DNA of 64,000 nucleotides from Mactromeris polynyma. Taxonomy: Eukaryota; Mollusca; Bivalvia; Venerida; Mactridae. The stretch's first letter is position 1, and each line of letters begins with the position of its first letter. Under the pieces are notes generated by a model. It saw only the letters and a list, made by a program, of their open reading frames with translations. It was not told the DNA's origin and searched no databases. The stretch covers positions 28,918,762 through 28,982,761 of the forward strand of contig JASFXZ010000003.1 of the NCBI GenBank assembly GCA_032209605.1, read 5' to 3'. Shown here piece by piece: positions 51,486 to 63,865 of the stretch. The position numbers and the translations under genes are program-made.

Positions 51486-54364
51486 TGAGCATCTTATTTT
51501 CACTCCAATCCACGAAAACCTTTTATTTTGCGTTTTTTAAGCAAACTTCCCCTGTGATTACAACAACAAATTAAAGTAGTCGTATTATTTTCAGTGTAAA
51601 GATGACATTATCTGCTTTGAATTTCGTTTGAAACGACTAACATACCCGTAGTATTTAATATCACCAGCGAGATTTTATATCTAAAAACGCTACATTTATT
51701 AATGCTGTTTATTTTTCTCGCTGAGTCTTGTGAAGTAAAACATCTTAATTTCGCATCATTATCGTCACCGCTTACAAATTTCTATCCTCTAATATAGTTA
51801 AACATGTTCTCTACGTTTATGGATAAAATCACATAAATATCTAATCGTGTATACGTTAGTAACTCAATGTTTCATGATATGATATTATTGACCAATAAAA
51901 AAACAGTAAATATTGATTCACGTTTGATATAATGTCTTTATAATAGACTCATAAATGTTTCGTTTGAGTTTTCAGTTTCCATATATTAGAACATAAAGAC
52001 GCGATCATTGCATATTCCTATATATGTTATATGTGTTTCCTTAATTGTAATTTATTTGACAGTTTATGTGGGTCTTATTATGCTTTTGCCCACGATATAG
52101 AATGTTCGGTGACGATACGCGCGGATGACAGCAGACTGGTGTAACTCTGTACTGCAAGATGAATGATTTAGTTCCCTTTTGCAAACACAATCATAAACGG
52201 GTTTTGAGGACAGTTAATATGTATGCTTCAGTTTTAATGATTATTTTTTTCAAATAGTCAAAACTATTTCACGCAATATTGAACAGTATAACCAGTTATG
52301 ATAGGGAAACCAGTGATCCACTGTCATACATAGCAGGTTATTTTCCGCCACCTGTTTAATCAATAAAACACACCTTAGTTCATAAAAAAAGTTCCACTTC
52401 GGAAGTAGGCATCTAAGTCTTAGTTATGGATTCACCAACATAAATAACATTACAATACAACACCCGACTTGGTCACCATCAAAGCGTGCTTTAGTGTTCA
52501 AAGTCTGACTTTTAACGTTTGGTAATAATAAAATAGCTTATTTCTTGCCAAACACTAGCGTAAAGCACAAAATGAATTGTTTGATTAAAAAAATGTTTTA
52601 CAAAGGGTGGGTTCGGTCAAAAATGTATTATTTTGGCCAAACGTTTACAACCATTTGTGAAATCATTATGTTCATTATTCTGGTAACGAAATGTGGTTGC
52701 TGTTGAACCGAACATTGGAGCTGTCGTATGTGTTTCTTATTTCAGTGAGACGATGTGTAAAAGTACACATAGCTTACTTTTATTTTTTAATAAATATAAC
52801 CTCAGAAATAGCTCATTAATAACAAAGCTCCGGAGACTTATACCAGTCGACGGTCATGCATGTAAGCAGCATCCTTAAAATGGACCTCCACATTTTCCAC
52901 ATTTAATATGCACACATTATTGTCCTTGAGATCACTAAGTGTTATAAATGATTGACTATTTAGTTTGATTATGCAGTGCGCGTCATTAATCTGTATCTTA
53001 AACAAACCGTGGAAAAACATGTTATCTCCTGGCATCAATAATGCATTAAACAGAGTGGAATGATCTAACTTCTGGCAACAACAAGGTCACTAAGGACATC
53101 TCTGGATCCAACGCTCTCTTCATCGACTTCTTTAGTTGTAAAACACAATTTAAAAATCTTAATTAATCTCCTTATTTGTTGTGGTTGAACTGAACAGAAA
53201 GAAATTCTCATTCATTTAACATTTCGTTTGTTCGGTGAGATACATAGTTCAAGGTATAAATGTTTTACAATGATAGACAGACATATTTCGACGCAGATAA
53301 TCACTCAACACATCCTATTTCAATAACAGTAATCGAACTATTCACTAAGCAGTATGAGGAGAAGTGTTATAATCAATTTATAACTACCAAATATGTCACA
53401 TATACAGACTCGTAGACGTATCATATAATTAAATGTTTGGTAGATTTCATTCCAGAATATTTGCACCCCAATACTTTGGGACAATTCCAATTAAAGTTGA
53501 CATTTCCACGTTGTAATGAAATGATATTCGATACCCTCGTCATTATGTTTAATATTTTTCAATGAATGCTTAAACTTACGTTAATTGATACATGTTATTA
53601 GACTAATTTAGATGTAAAAAATGTCTTTTCAACATATATTGGTATTATTAAGTATGAATCACGTTTAAAGTGTTCAGATTGCGGTCTAAATATGCCGTTC
53701 TCAGACCGGTACTTTAACATAGCAAAAAAATATCAAAGCGGTAATAAAACGTTCACAGTTTAATTTCTAAGAATGACGTTTCAATTCTTCGTAGTAATAA
53801 GTTCACAATTAATGTTGTAACAACAGGTAATCAAAGAAAACTGAATGGTAGATGAGAAAGGGTGAATGAGGCGTATTATATGATAAAACGTTAGTGCGGT
53901 TCACGCTTAAATACATTTTAATTTATGTTGGTACTGACAAACACTGTACACTTTACTTTTATGGTATTTTAAAAGTTTATAGTTTCGACAGTGTGCGCCA
54001 GATTTTCTAAATCGATGTAATAATATGCAAAAAAACGTCAAAGCAAAGAGATTAAAATTCAGGGTCTTAAATAAATTGAATCACTGATGATTAAACATGA
54101 TCACATTTAATTAAGTCTATTTTCAAGATATTTTTACGAAACAAATATTTATATGATTTATGATATAGGTTTGATACCAGGCACAGAAAAGTTAATTCTA
54201 GCTTAAATAGCTTTTAGCGTCAAGACACCAGATAAACAGTGTCTACTTTTGAATATTCGAATTCAAATTGCTCAATATGCAGAAACTAAGTAATATCGAT
54301 GAACTTATGCATAATTAGTAGACATCTTTAACTTCGATGTATTTATTTTTAAATATAATTATAA

Positions 54365-54500
54365 CAAGTTTTAACAAGTTTATTTACAATTTACCTGTAG
54401 GCCATAAGGCCCATGAGGCTACAATACATGTTATGGCAAGCAATTATATGCAAAAAAATTATAAGAATGGGTATATAACATGACATGAATGAAATAACCA
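54365..54500 (-). mobile_element. Probable LINE 3' end
   Basis: The reverse strand reads CCTCATGGGCCTTATGGCC, then GTAAATAAACTTGTTAAAACTTGTT. A GGCC-rich hairpin near a repeated A-rich tail is typical of non-LTR 3' ends. No coding part present. Confidence 0.4.
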
Positions 54501-55861
54501 CTATATAATTATTGAATAGAACAACTTCAGCAAATCTTGCCGGAATGAAACGTCTTATTCCATACCATAAAGATCGAATTTTATTAAAAAAAGAAATATT
54601 AAGTTGTTAGAGAGGATCCCTCATACACAAAACAATGGCTCTCTACATGGATTCCCGGGACAACAACAGACTGCAAAATATCAGGCACCGAGGAGGTGCA
54701 AGGGTAAACCCGTATGTGAACAGGGGTGCAGGGAATTTCCATTCCTTCAACTTGAAACTTAACACACAGAGCGCTTTCTGTGTAAATCCAATTAATACAA
54801 TGACTCTGTCATAAAAACAAAGACCCTTGTCAGAAATGACCTCCATGAATGTTAACAACCACCTTCTGTCGAAGCAAGATTACTGATTTCCTACAATACA
54901 AATAAAAGATAAACCAGTCAATTTCTTTTCACTAATTAGACTGCTCTTCCAATTCACGTATAATTAATAGGAGGAAAATTGGCTGAAAAGAGGCACACGC
55001 GCACACAACTTGGTCAAAGGGCGTTTGCCCCTTAGTTATGGAAGAAGAAGTCTTACATAGTAATTGAAACCTCAAAAACTAACCATCCATAAGGGTGTAA
55101 TTATGACTAGATGGAAGCTTCTATGATTAAACCAACGGACGATTTCATATAACGCCTCTTTTAAGTGTAAACCAATGTACCGGCATAAATCGTAAGGACC
55201 CGGATTCTCCGTGAAGCAGGTCTTCCAAGCCGTACGTTTAATTCTTCGACGAATGTAATTAGCAACTCTATATTTGAATGTATGCGCCGAACTGAATTTC
55301 AATGACATTTTCACATGAACGTGTCTCTATAATTATGATATTGAACTGATGTAAGATTTTATGTATGTCTTTTGTTTCAAGTTACCGGTCTGTTCAGAGC
55401 TTGAAGCGTACAATTGGACATGGGTTTAGATGAATTCTAACTGTCCGTAAAGATGCCGGCACACTTGTTTGATGATGAAATAAACAAATTGTTATCACAC
55501 AAGATTTGTATCAATCGTTGTTACCGGAGGCATGTTTTATACGATATATTGCGATAAAGAAAACAAAGATGACAATTGTAAGCAATGTGATGTCATTGCT
55601 AAACATTTATTACTGTTTGGTAGGTGGTATTAATAAGTATACGAGTAGGTAATTGTAATGAGTTAGCTTAACGTTTGAACAATGTCATAGTTCATGTATT
55701 TTGTTATTTTGCTTCAACTCACAGAATAACGACCATTTGAACACAAACATGAACATGGTTCCATATAAAATACTCCTTTGGTATCATATTAAGTGTTGCC
55801 CATTATTATAATTACCGGACTATAACAACTCGAACTCTAAAAAAAATTAAGATATTATTAT

Positions 55862-55990
55862 ACTATACGTTTATTGGTACAATCTGCACATACAGTGCCT
55901 TTGACCATAAACAAAATAAACATAGATATGAAATGGTCAAGACAATAATTATACATGTTACAAATACAATATCAAACATGTATTCACAGT
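55862..55990 (-). mobile_element. Possible retroposon 3' end
   Basis: The reverse strand ends GTACCAATAAACG after a CACTGTATGTGCAG segment. Only one copy is in this window, so the call is weak. Confidence 0.2.
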
Positions 55991-56699
55991 TTGCTATATA
56001 CATATGTGTGCTTGTGATGCCACCATGGGCTGATAGCTTTAAATAATATATTTTTTGAATTCTTTTTATAAATAATGAATACTTTTTATTATTTCATTCT
56101 ACAATTCAACAATTTAAGATACCCCTCCCCCTTCCAATTTAAGCTGGTTATATCAGGTATCTATGTTCGTTTCCCTTTTCACCTTCTTGTTCTGCAATCT
56201 GATAATGATTAGAAATCTTTTCTTCTACGTGTAAAATCTTACAATATAAAGATGGCATCATATAGATAAAATATGATACACACATTAAATATAAAACATT
56301 ACGTAATGTAACGGTATTGTCGGCTTATTTACAGTGATACAACAAAAGGCGTATAATGACTTTCATTAGATTTCTGACCCATATTAATGTACCACCGAGA
56401 TATGTTATTTCAAACAACTAAGATTGCTATCAGCATTTTAACAGATACAATCTCAATTTGGTTACACAATTTATATGTGTTTCGTTTATTCACCCGCTTA
56501 GTGTATTCCGACAAACGTGCATGCATATACCCTCTGGCACAAACGGCAGCCCTTTGTTGCAAACTTTACATCATGTTTTTAACAATTGCTTCTTTTTCTC
56601 ATTGCACCACAATGTAAAATATGTAAAATATGTATATTCAGGTGATTATGAATATACTTTTGTATGTAGACAAATTGTGCCTACATGTATATATAAGTC

Positions 56700-57375
56700 T
56701 TTAAAAAGTTCCGCTTTGCTATGGTTCGTTCTGCATTGCTCTGCTTTGCTATGGTCTTGTCTGCTCTGTTTTGCTCTGATATGGTATGCTCTGCCCTGTT
56801 CTGCTCGGTTCTGTTCTGCTTTTACATGGTCTGCTCTGCTTTGTTATTGATTTACCTTGCTCTGTTGTGATCTGCTGTGCTTTAATCTGTTTTGTTCTGT
56901 CCTGTTCTGCTTGTCTGCCTGCTCTGCTACGGTCAGCTCTACTTCGCTATGGTCAGCTCTACTTCGCTATGGTATGTTCTGTTCCGCTATGGTCAGCTCT
57001 ACTTCGCTATGGTCAGCTCTACTTCGCTATGGTATGTTCTGTTCCGCTATGTTCAGCTCTACTTCGCTATGGTCTATTCTGTTCCGCTATGGTCAGCTCT
57101 ACTTCGCTATGGTATGTTCTGTTCCGCTATGGTCAGCTCTACTTCACTATGGTCTCTTCTGCTCCGCTATGGTCGGTTCTGCTCCGCTATGGTCGGTTCT
57201 GCTCCGCTAAGGTCTTCTCTGATCCGCTATGGTCGGTTCTGCTCCGCTATGGTCGGTTCTGCTCCGCTAAGATCTTCTCTGATCCGCTATGGTCTGCTCT
57301 ATTCCGATATGGTCTGTTCTGTTCCGCTAAAGTCTGTTCTGCTTCGCTACGGTCTGTTCTGTTCCACTATGGTCT
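56700..57375. repeat. 20-bp monomer / 60-bp trimer minisatellite
   Basis: The core 56930-57375 is built from 20-bp units such as GGTCAGCTCTACTTCGCTAT and GGTATGTTCTGTTCCGCTAT. At 56940-57130 they alternate in exact 60-bp trimers; at 57160-57280 a GGTCGGTTCTGCTCCGCTAT type dominates. The left flank 56700-56930 is a degenerate run of TCTGCTxTG words, probably the ancestral simple repeat. ORFs up to 248 codons (56786-57532) are artefacts of stop-free units read in all three frames. Confidence 0.92.
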
Positions 57376-58350
57376 TCGCTGCCTTGCAAGAATGAACAGA
57401 AGTAAAATAACTACGGTAACATACGTTATTCACCAGTGTCAAGTAAGGAATGGATATATTGAAGAATGTGACATTTTGAGACAGACCTACCCATTTGCCC
57501 CAGCCACTAGACTCCATCTCATAATTATTTAACAGACAAACACTATTTGAATAATAGCATTGTAAATTTAAATGTTTGATTCGAAGACATTTAAAACAGT
57601 TTTTGCTACATTGGACCTTAAAATGATGTATTGCCTCAATATGCAAAAATGTTAACAAACTAGACGTTATGTAATTAATTTTCGTTCTGTTATGTAGTGT
57701 TTATTAATTATAATGATACTCACTAACCTAAATTTTCCAATGACTGTCATTAATTAAATTTGAATTATGAAGATGGATGTCTGAACGTCTCGGAATGAGA
57801 CCTTTGAAGTGTTTTTGAATAACTTAAAGTGTTTAATTACCTCATAGCTCATACATTTTGTAGCTTGATGAATCTACCATATTGACATTTTAATTGTTTT
57901 GAATTATAATTATTGAAGGTATTCAAAGGTAAAGGCATATATTTATCATTTAACGTTTTGTAAAAAACACAAAGTATATTATTAATTACAATGTATGCTT
58001 CTAGAACGTTAATGAAACAATTAATTTACAAAATGTTCAACATGCAGCGGATAGGCAAATGTAATTATCTCAACAAGCCTACGATGCAGAGCATTGAATA
58101 CAGTCCAACAAGTGTTTGCGTATTGCGATATATACTATACGGAAGTGCCTGCCCGCCATTGTGTACATGTATGTATTTAAATTTATTTAACAAATTATCA
58201 CAAAATGTTGATTATCTTTCATCGTATATTTGCAAGACTTGCCGAAATTTTAGCTGTTATTTTAGTCCAGTGTTTATACAAATATTTTTGCTCTGAGCAA
58301 TTAAAACATTATTAAAGAAACATTACGTACTGATTAGGATGTCATGTGAC

Positions 58351-58386
58351 CTGGGACCAATATATACATGTATACATTAGTCCCAG
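58351..58386. other. 36-bp imperfect palindrome
   Basis: Arms of 18 bp (CTGGGACCAATATATACA and its near-complement) match at 16 of 18 positions with no spacer. It lies just left of the dispersed repeat that begins near 58397. Confidence 0.7.
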
Positions 58387-58396
58387 CTGTGACTTA

Positions 58397-58690
58397 GTAC
58401 CATTTGGCTAGCTCATTTGACTAGTATATGAGCGCTGCTAAGGGGTTTACAACCTCTTCTGTAAGTGATGTCAATTCAAAAAAACGCAACATGTGATGTC
58501 ACTATTTGCAAGCAGGAACAATATTTACTTCAAATGGTCACTTCGTTTTCATATTGCCATATGGGGTAAATATTGCCTACTGTCAGTACATGGTGACGTC
58601 ACATGTGACGTGTTCTGGAAATTACGTCACTTAAGAAGAGGTCGGAAATCGTACAGCGGCGCTCATATGTGCCTTTTACCTATAAATTAC
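58397..58690 (+). repeat. Dispersed repeat, copy 2, with paired CRE sites
   Basis: Partner of 13858-14120. TGACGTCA at 58594-58601 and a one-base variant TTACGTCA at 58622-58629 keep the same 28-bp offset as in copy 1. A further GTGACGTG lies between them. Confidence 0.7.
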
Positions 58691-61600
58691 TAATCTAGCA
58701 GGCGTTGCCAAAAAGAAATTACGTGCTTTAAACTTTTGTTAAACACATGACCAGCAAGTTCTTGTTAAGTATGTGATACATCAACGCAAAATATCTTCTC
58801 ATAAACAACAACGCATTTAAATGTTAAGCAGACGTTTCAGTGAGGGTAATTTATTTCAAATTTTGACATAATTTAAACATTTCAAGTAAATATTTTGCTG
58901 TCAACGACACTAATGATTTATAACGACTGTCCTAATTTAGTAACAAATAACGGTGTCTTACTTGTCATAATTCGATTTTTAATTTTTTATCAAAACAAAA
59001 TCTTGTTTTAGACAATTGAAATGTCAATATTTCATGTTGAATCACAAAATGACACACATTTCATATGTCAATGGTGTGTTTTACTGTCAATGATAGCATT
59101 CAGACACAATGAACAATGAGTTAGTCAAACAAATACATGATTACTATGCACTTACATTGTTTAATTTCGTTATTTTGTTTCTTAAAAAGCATTGTGTTAT
59201 TAGCGGGGTATTTCGGGGGAAAGCTAGAACTCATAACATATGAATGCGTTAAATAAAGTTGGTGCCTAGATACAGATGCACACTCTTCATTCAGTTCACG
59301 TGACCAAACCAAAATAACCAAAATAACTTCGTACTTAAAACATCAGCGTTCGGTTTTATATGATTATGTATTGGATTGAAAAACAGAAAATTTTTGTGTG
59401 AAACTTTGTTCATATTTCCATTTAAACAATGCTCAGCTACTGCAATAACACTCCAACCGATGTTTGTGAAAAGTGAATGCCAGTACTTCAAGAATTACGA
59501 AACATAATCTATAGTGATACTTTTTGGTATACATGATGTCATTTAAACGCAGTATTTCTTGTAGATTAAGGTTCTATGCGCTTCCAAATGCTTTTAGAGG
59601 TGTTTCATTTGCGTTTATGTTATATACATTTAAACATAAAATTAATTAAACACTGATTTCGGTTTCTAGTGCTGTGCCTGTTTTATGCTGTTTTATGTCC
59701 CCTCGTCCAGATTGCAATCTTGCATGCGTATAAACATCTTAAATGGGCAAAGTATTTTGTCTATAACGGTGGTTATCTTTATATTATTTACAGATTTATA
59801 CTGGACAAATTACATCACAATGAACAAACAGTATTCATATTAACATTTTACTTGATAATCTGCATATTGTCCCGACGTATTGCACATTAGTTACGTAAAC
59901 TTACGTTACATTGGGGGTCATTTTGACAAATCACCGTTAATTTGTGTCAATTTCTGATACATAAAGTTATTTTACAATAGTGATTATTATAATTACTATT
60001 TGATACAAACATATATTATATACATGACACGACATGCAGACATCTGACATGACTTATGAGTGAATGACGTGCTCTTTTGTGAAGGTCGCGTAAATTATAA
60101 TACTGAAAAATGAAGAAAAAAAAATGAAAATACGGGAAAATCATTTTTTTGTATGACACATTTCTGCTTTTAACAAAATTATCAGCTGCTTATACACATT
60201 TTGAGATAGAACATTTATGTAGAGTGACAAGAACACATCTCGTTTTGATCAAGGTCTTACAGAAATATGTCGGGTATTGAATGGAAGTTTTTTTATGTAT
60301 TTAAGCTTAAATACATGTTTATAATGTGGAGCGTTCGTCATTAGTTGATAAAGCCGTCTTTCTAGAGCTAAAATTGAAAAATAATTGTCACAAATTAAAG
60401 TTATTTTTCATGAACAAATGCACAATTAAATACCGATCCACGATAGTTTCCTGGTGCGATTGCATAGCATTTTTTTCTATTTTCTTTTGTTTGCATGCCA
60501 CAATGCTTAAATTGTTCAAAAATGCATATCATGTCTGTGGTAAAGGGTCTAAGATTTAATCAATTTCAATTTGCTGTATTTTCGCGGTTTTATTTTCGAA
60601 AAAAAAACCGACATCGGAAATAAATAAACAACGATATGTACCAAATGTCGTCATCTCAAATTTCAAGTGGCGTGTGGCATACAGAAACGACTAAAAATCT
60701 TCTATTGTTCAATTGACCATTCTCTGCTTAATAAGCTCATTCACTTCTAGATACAATCTTCTAAATTAGGGGTTTGTGGATACCAAGTGAATCTCAGATA
60801 TGTTAGGATCTTTAGATAACATAAAACGAGAGAAAAACCTTTGGTCTGGTTTTCACCAAATTTGCTAATAACCTCGGTGGTATATAATTAAAAATTAAAA
60901 AAACGCATTGATGTAAGAATTTAACAAAAAAAGTTGGCATAAATGTCACTTAGTTATGTTTTGATCATATTATGCAACAGTCAAGCTCGCAGAAAAATGA
61001 GGACCGCCTGGTGCGACATGAAACTATAAACTATAAAATAAATGTGTCGATAAATAACAAACTAGCGAATACTACTGCAGGTCCTTTGTGTTATAGAGCA
61101 TAATTATTTTTAAAATACCCATGTTAAAAAATTCTATATATATCTCTTAGAACCATATTGCAATGCTAATATCTGTAATAAAATGTGCTTCATTGCTTCC
61201 GAGTTGCACGATATGAGTTGTTTCCGATAATTATTGTATTTAATTGTGAAATAAATTCTATTTAATAACGCTAATCAATATATAATAACTCTCATAACAA
61301 CCCTAAAATTATTCTACAAGCTAAATGATTTAATGATGTTGTTAAAATAGATAACGAATTGGTGATTAAACAAGTATGTGCAATAACTCTGAATTGAATT
61401 TCAACGCGGAAGTTTCCAGACAATGCCGATTGTTTTCTCTGTGATGTAAACTTCGAATAAACAATTACATACTAATTACAATTATAAAATTTCAAACAGA
61501 AGGCGTTTGCTTTAATGACTCATCATCACATTAATATTATAAAAAGTCCAGTCAAACGGTATTTCAGCAATCTTCAGTCATATTCGAGGTAAGATGATGT

Positions 61601-62250
61601 AGCAGGAATAAATGTTCCCTTTGATATCTTCAGATTAATTACACAAGAAAGTGACAATCTAATCGTTTAATATCATTCAGGTTCTCTTTTAAGTGACATT
61701 TGCCTCGTAAATTATCAATTTTCATAATTAATATATAGACCATAGCGTTTAATTACAAAGCTATCTGGCGTCAAACTTCGTGTTTCAAACCGTAAACCCA
61801 TCAATTGAACATTGAATTGTGGGGGAGTCGTTCAATGGCGGACGAAAATATACGGACAGGTAGATTATAGTGGTTAGCGCAAAATAATGACATCACTTAT
61901 ATATGGTTAATTTTCAGGCATGCATTGAAAACAATATTTGCATAGAGACATAAACAATGGTACCGTTTGTATGCTTTCTTTGTGTCGTTTATTCGAAAGT
62001 TTTAAAATCGTGACTACAATTTGTGTACGTGTTTTGAAGCATGTTCTGGATATTTCTTACGTTCATTAATTCACCACTTAACGTTATAAATGCGACGCAT
62101 ACGGAATATTCTAGGAATACTTTTACGTACCACGGAATGACTAAATTCCATGCTCCGTTCTTAGTGAACCGGAATAGCGTTTAAAGACGCGAAGTTTTTT
62201 GCGTATTATAGTTCGGATAAGCGTTAGTTTGTGCTCGGCATGAAATATAT

Positions 62251-62529
62251 TCATGTCTGACCATGGAATAAAGTCACCCCCAATATTACCGCTCCATACA
62301 GTTCTTCTTTAAACCTGTCATAGTACTTTCTCACTCGGAACACCTCGGCGATTATCATTAGCATTAATGTCTGTATTCCAAGCTCTCCCGGATACCACCG
62401 AGTAGTCAGTAGCTGAGTATTTTCCACACACGGATATTCGTTCAGTACGGCATGTCCAGTTGATCTTAAGTTAACATTGCCTCTGCATGACTGTACCATG
62501 TCAACCATGGACGTACAATCGATGACCAC
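62251..62529 (-). CDS. Possible coding exon, unassigned (92 codons)
   Basis: I do not recognise this with confidence. The reverse-strand ORF has two hydrophobic stretches (LGIQTLMLMIIAEVF and LYGAVILGVTLF) separated by a short charged loop (RVRKYYDRFKEE), preceded by a Cys-containing segment. That layout would suit TM5-loop-TM6 of a class C receptor, but the hydrophobic spans are short and I cannot name a family. The stretch is less A+T-rich than its surroundings. Candidate splice sites exist (acceptor TTAAG near 62469, donors within the last 50 bases), none strong. It could equally be a conserved non-coding block or a chance ORF. Confidence 0.2.
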   Translation of the reverse strand: MVIDCTSMVDMVQSCRGNVNLRSTGHAVLNEYPCVENTQLLTTRWYPGELGIQTLMLMIIAEVFRVRKYYDRFKEELYGAVILGVTLFHGQT

Positions 62530-63217
62530 AATTTAACCATTATTCTCATTAAATATAATTACTACTTTATAGTTTAAAGAGAAATAAATCAAAACAATTT
62601 TAGTCAATGAATAGAAATAGTTTAGTTGAGTTTAGTTTTGTGAACATGTATTTAGTTTGATAGCATCTTGCTCGGTGACAGAAGTCAAAAGAAAGAAATA
62701 TTTTTATTCTCAGTTACCACTTAACAAAATATATCAAATTTATTTAGGCATTAAAATTAACAGACTTAGATGATAAATGTCAGTTGACACGATTAGGAGT
62801 CATTAATTTTAATATTTATTAACGTTCATTAGCGGAAGACGATAGAAATATTAATTTAAGCAAAAAGACTTACGCGACTAATAAAAACCCTGTCACTTCA
62901 AAGGACATTGCAAATGGTTTCATCGCAATAAATTCAAATAAAACTTAAACGAACCTCGTCTCAAAACATTCAGCCATTGTTTAACGTAGTCATATAATAT
63001 TGAATTGAGATTTAAATCAAATATAGCGTACAGCATAATTTGTCCGTCAATTTAAATATAGTCTATACAATGACTTAATCCTGACAATTTGCACACTCAC
63101 GATTGTACGCCGTAAAATTAAAATAATTACAGTCTTAACACCGTTTATGATTTGTTAACTGGACACATTCAATTCTAGACCAAGGAATAAATAATATAAC
63201 TTCCTCCAGTAATAAGG

Positions 63218-63275
63218 GGGTCACAATTGACCCTGGAGTTGACCCTTTGACGCCTTAAAAGTCACATTTTGACCC
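63218..63275. promoter_or_regulatory. Cluster of nuclear-receptor-like half-sites
   Basis: GGGTCA at 63218-63223, and TGACCC at 63228-63233, 63240-63245 and 63270-63275. The first pair is an inverted repeat with 4-bp spacing, the next pair a direct repeat with 6-bp spacing. Half-sites alone are weak evidence, and the cluster may belong to an unrecognised repeat. Confidence 0.3.
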
Positions 63276-63404
63276 TCAGGATTCTGACTGATAGGTAAAA
63301 CTTTCTCTAAATTATTGAAAGTTCGGCTATAAAATGGTACAAACCGGTCCAAAGTTATCTAAATGACCCATGACATTAAGCATCTAATGGAACCCTGAGT
63401 TATT

Positions 63405-63605
63405 ATGTGGTTCTGTCAGCCACTGCATGGAAATGTGTGTGTTGGAGTTCTGCAACAGTGTTTGAGTTACGTACGGCGACCAGTTGACCTTACCAGTGTT
63501 GCTGGGGTACCAACCAGTACTAACCTGTTCTTCAGCAAGCAACTGACACCTTACCAGCATGAATCAGAGGTGGAGGACAAATGCAGTCGATGTGTTAGAG
63601 AGAAC
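63405..63605 (-). mobile_element. SINE body copy
   Basis: TACGGCGACCAGTTGACC, TTACCAGTGTTGCTGG, ACCAGTACTAACCTGTTCTT and GCATGAATCAGAGGTGGAGG match the full copy and the copy at the window start. It ends near AGAACATACACCTC. A 91-codon ORF here is accidental. Confidence 0.65.
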
Positions 63606-63674
63606 ATACACCTCACAATAGATTTTCAACCGACGAACTCCGGCGCTCTACTGATTGTGATGATTTCTTTTTTT

Positions 63675-63865
63675 CTATAGGTTTGCGTTTATTTAACGTC
63701 GCCACCGGTTTCCTATATGGGCGACGTCTCCAGAAGAATGTTAGTCATTTTAAGATTTTGGACGATGATGCATGATACAGAAGATGTCTCGGTTTCAGAA
63801 ACACCCCTGCGACCACTGGATTTTTAGTCCAGCGCGTTACCAATGGACCACGGATCCGCTACGAT
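63675..63865 (-). mobile_element. Another tRNA-like SINE fragment
   Basis: The reverse strand of 63800-63862 has box A-like TGGTCCATTGG and an anticodon arm CTGGA-CTAAAAA-TCCAG with perfect pairing, but box B is eroded. The adjacent body (GTTTATTTAACGTCGCCACC) differs from the main SINE family. Confidence 0.4.

Larger units (their letters stand above)
51490..56699. other. Gene desert block 7
   Basis: No exon recognised. Retroposon-like tails lie at 54365-54500 and perhaps 55862-55990. 54640-55320 is less A+T-rich with reverse ORFs of 71 and 80 codons of no known family. Confidence 0.4.
57380..63217. other. Gene desert block 8
   Basis: No certain exon. It contains a palindrome (58351-58386), the second CRE-bearing repeat (58397-58690) and one possible coding exon (62251-62529, -). 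61780-61870 and 62030-62530 are less A+T-rich than the surroundings. Confidence 0.4.

Noticed and set aside
56458..57532. ORFs of 117-248 codons rich in Ser, Leu and Tyr
   Set aside because: Translation of the 20-bp array in three frames; no conserved domain or start context.
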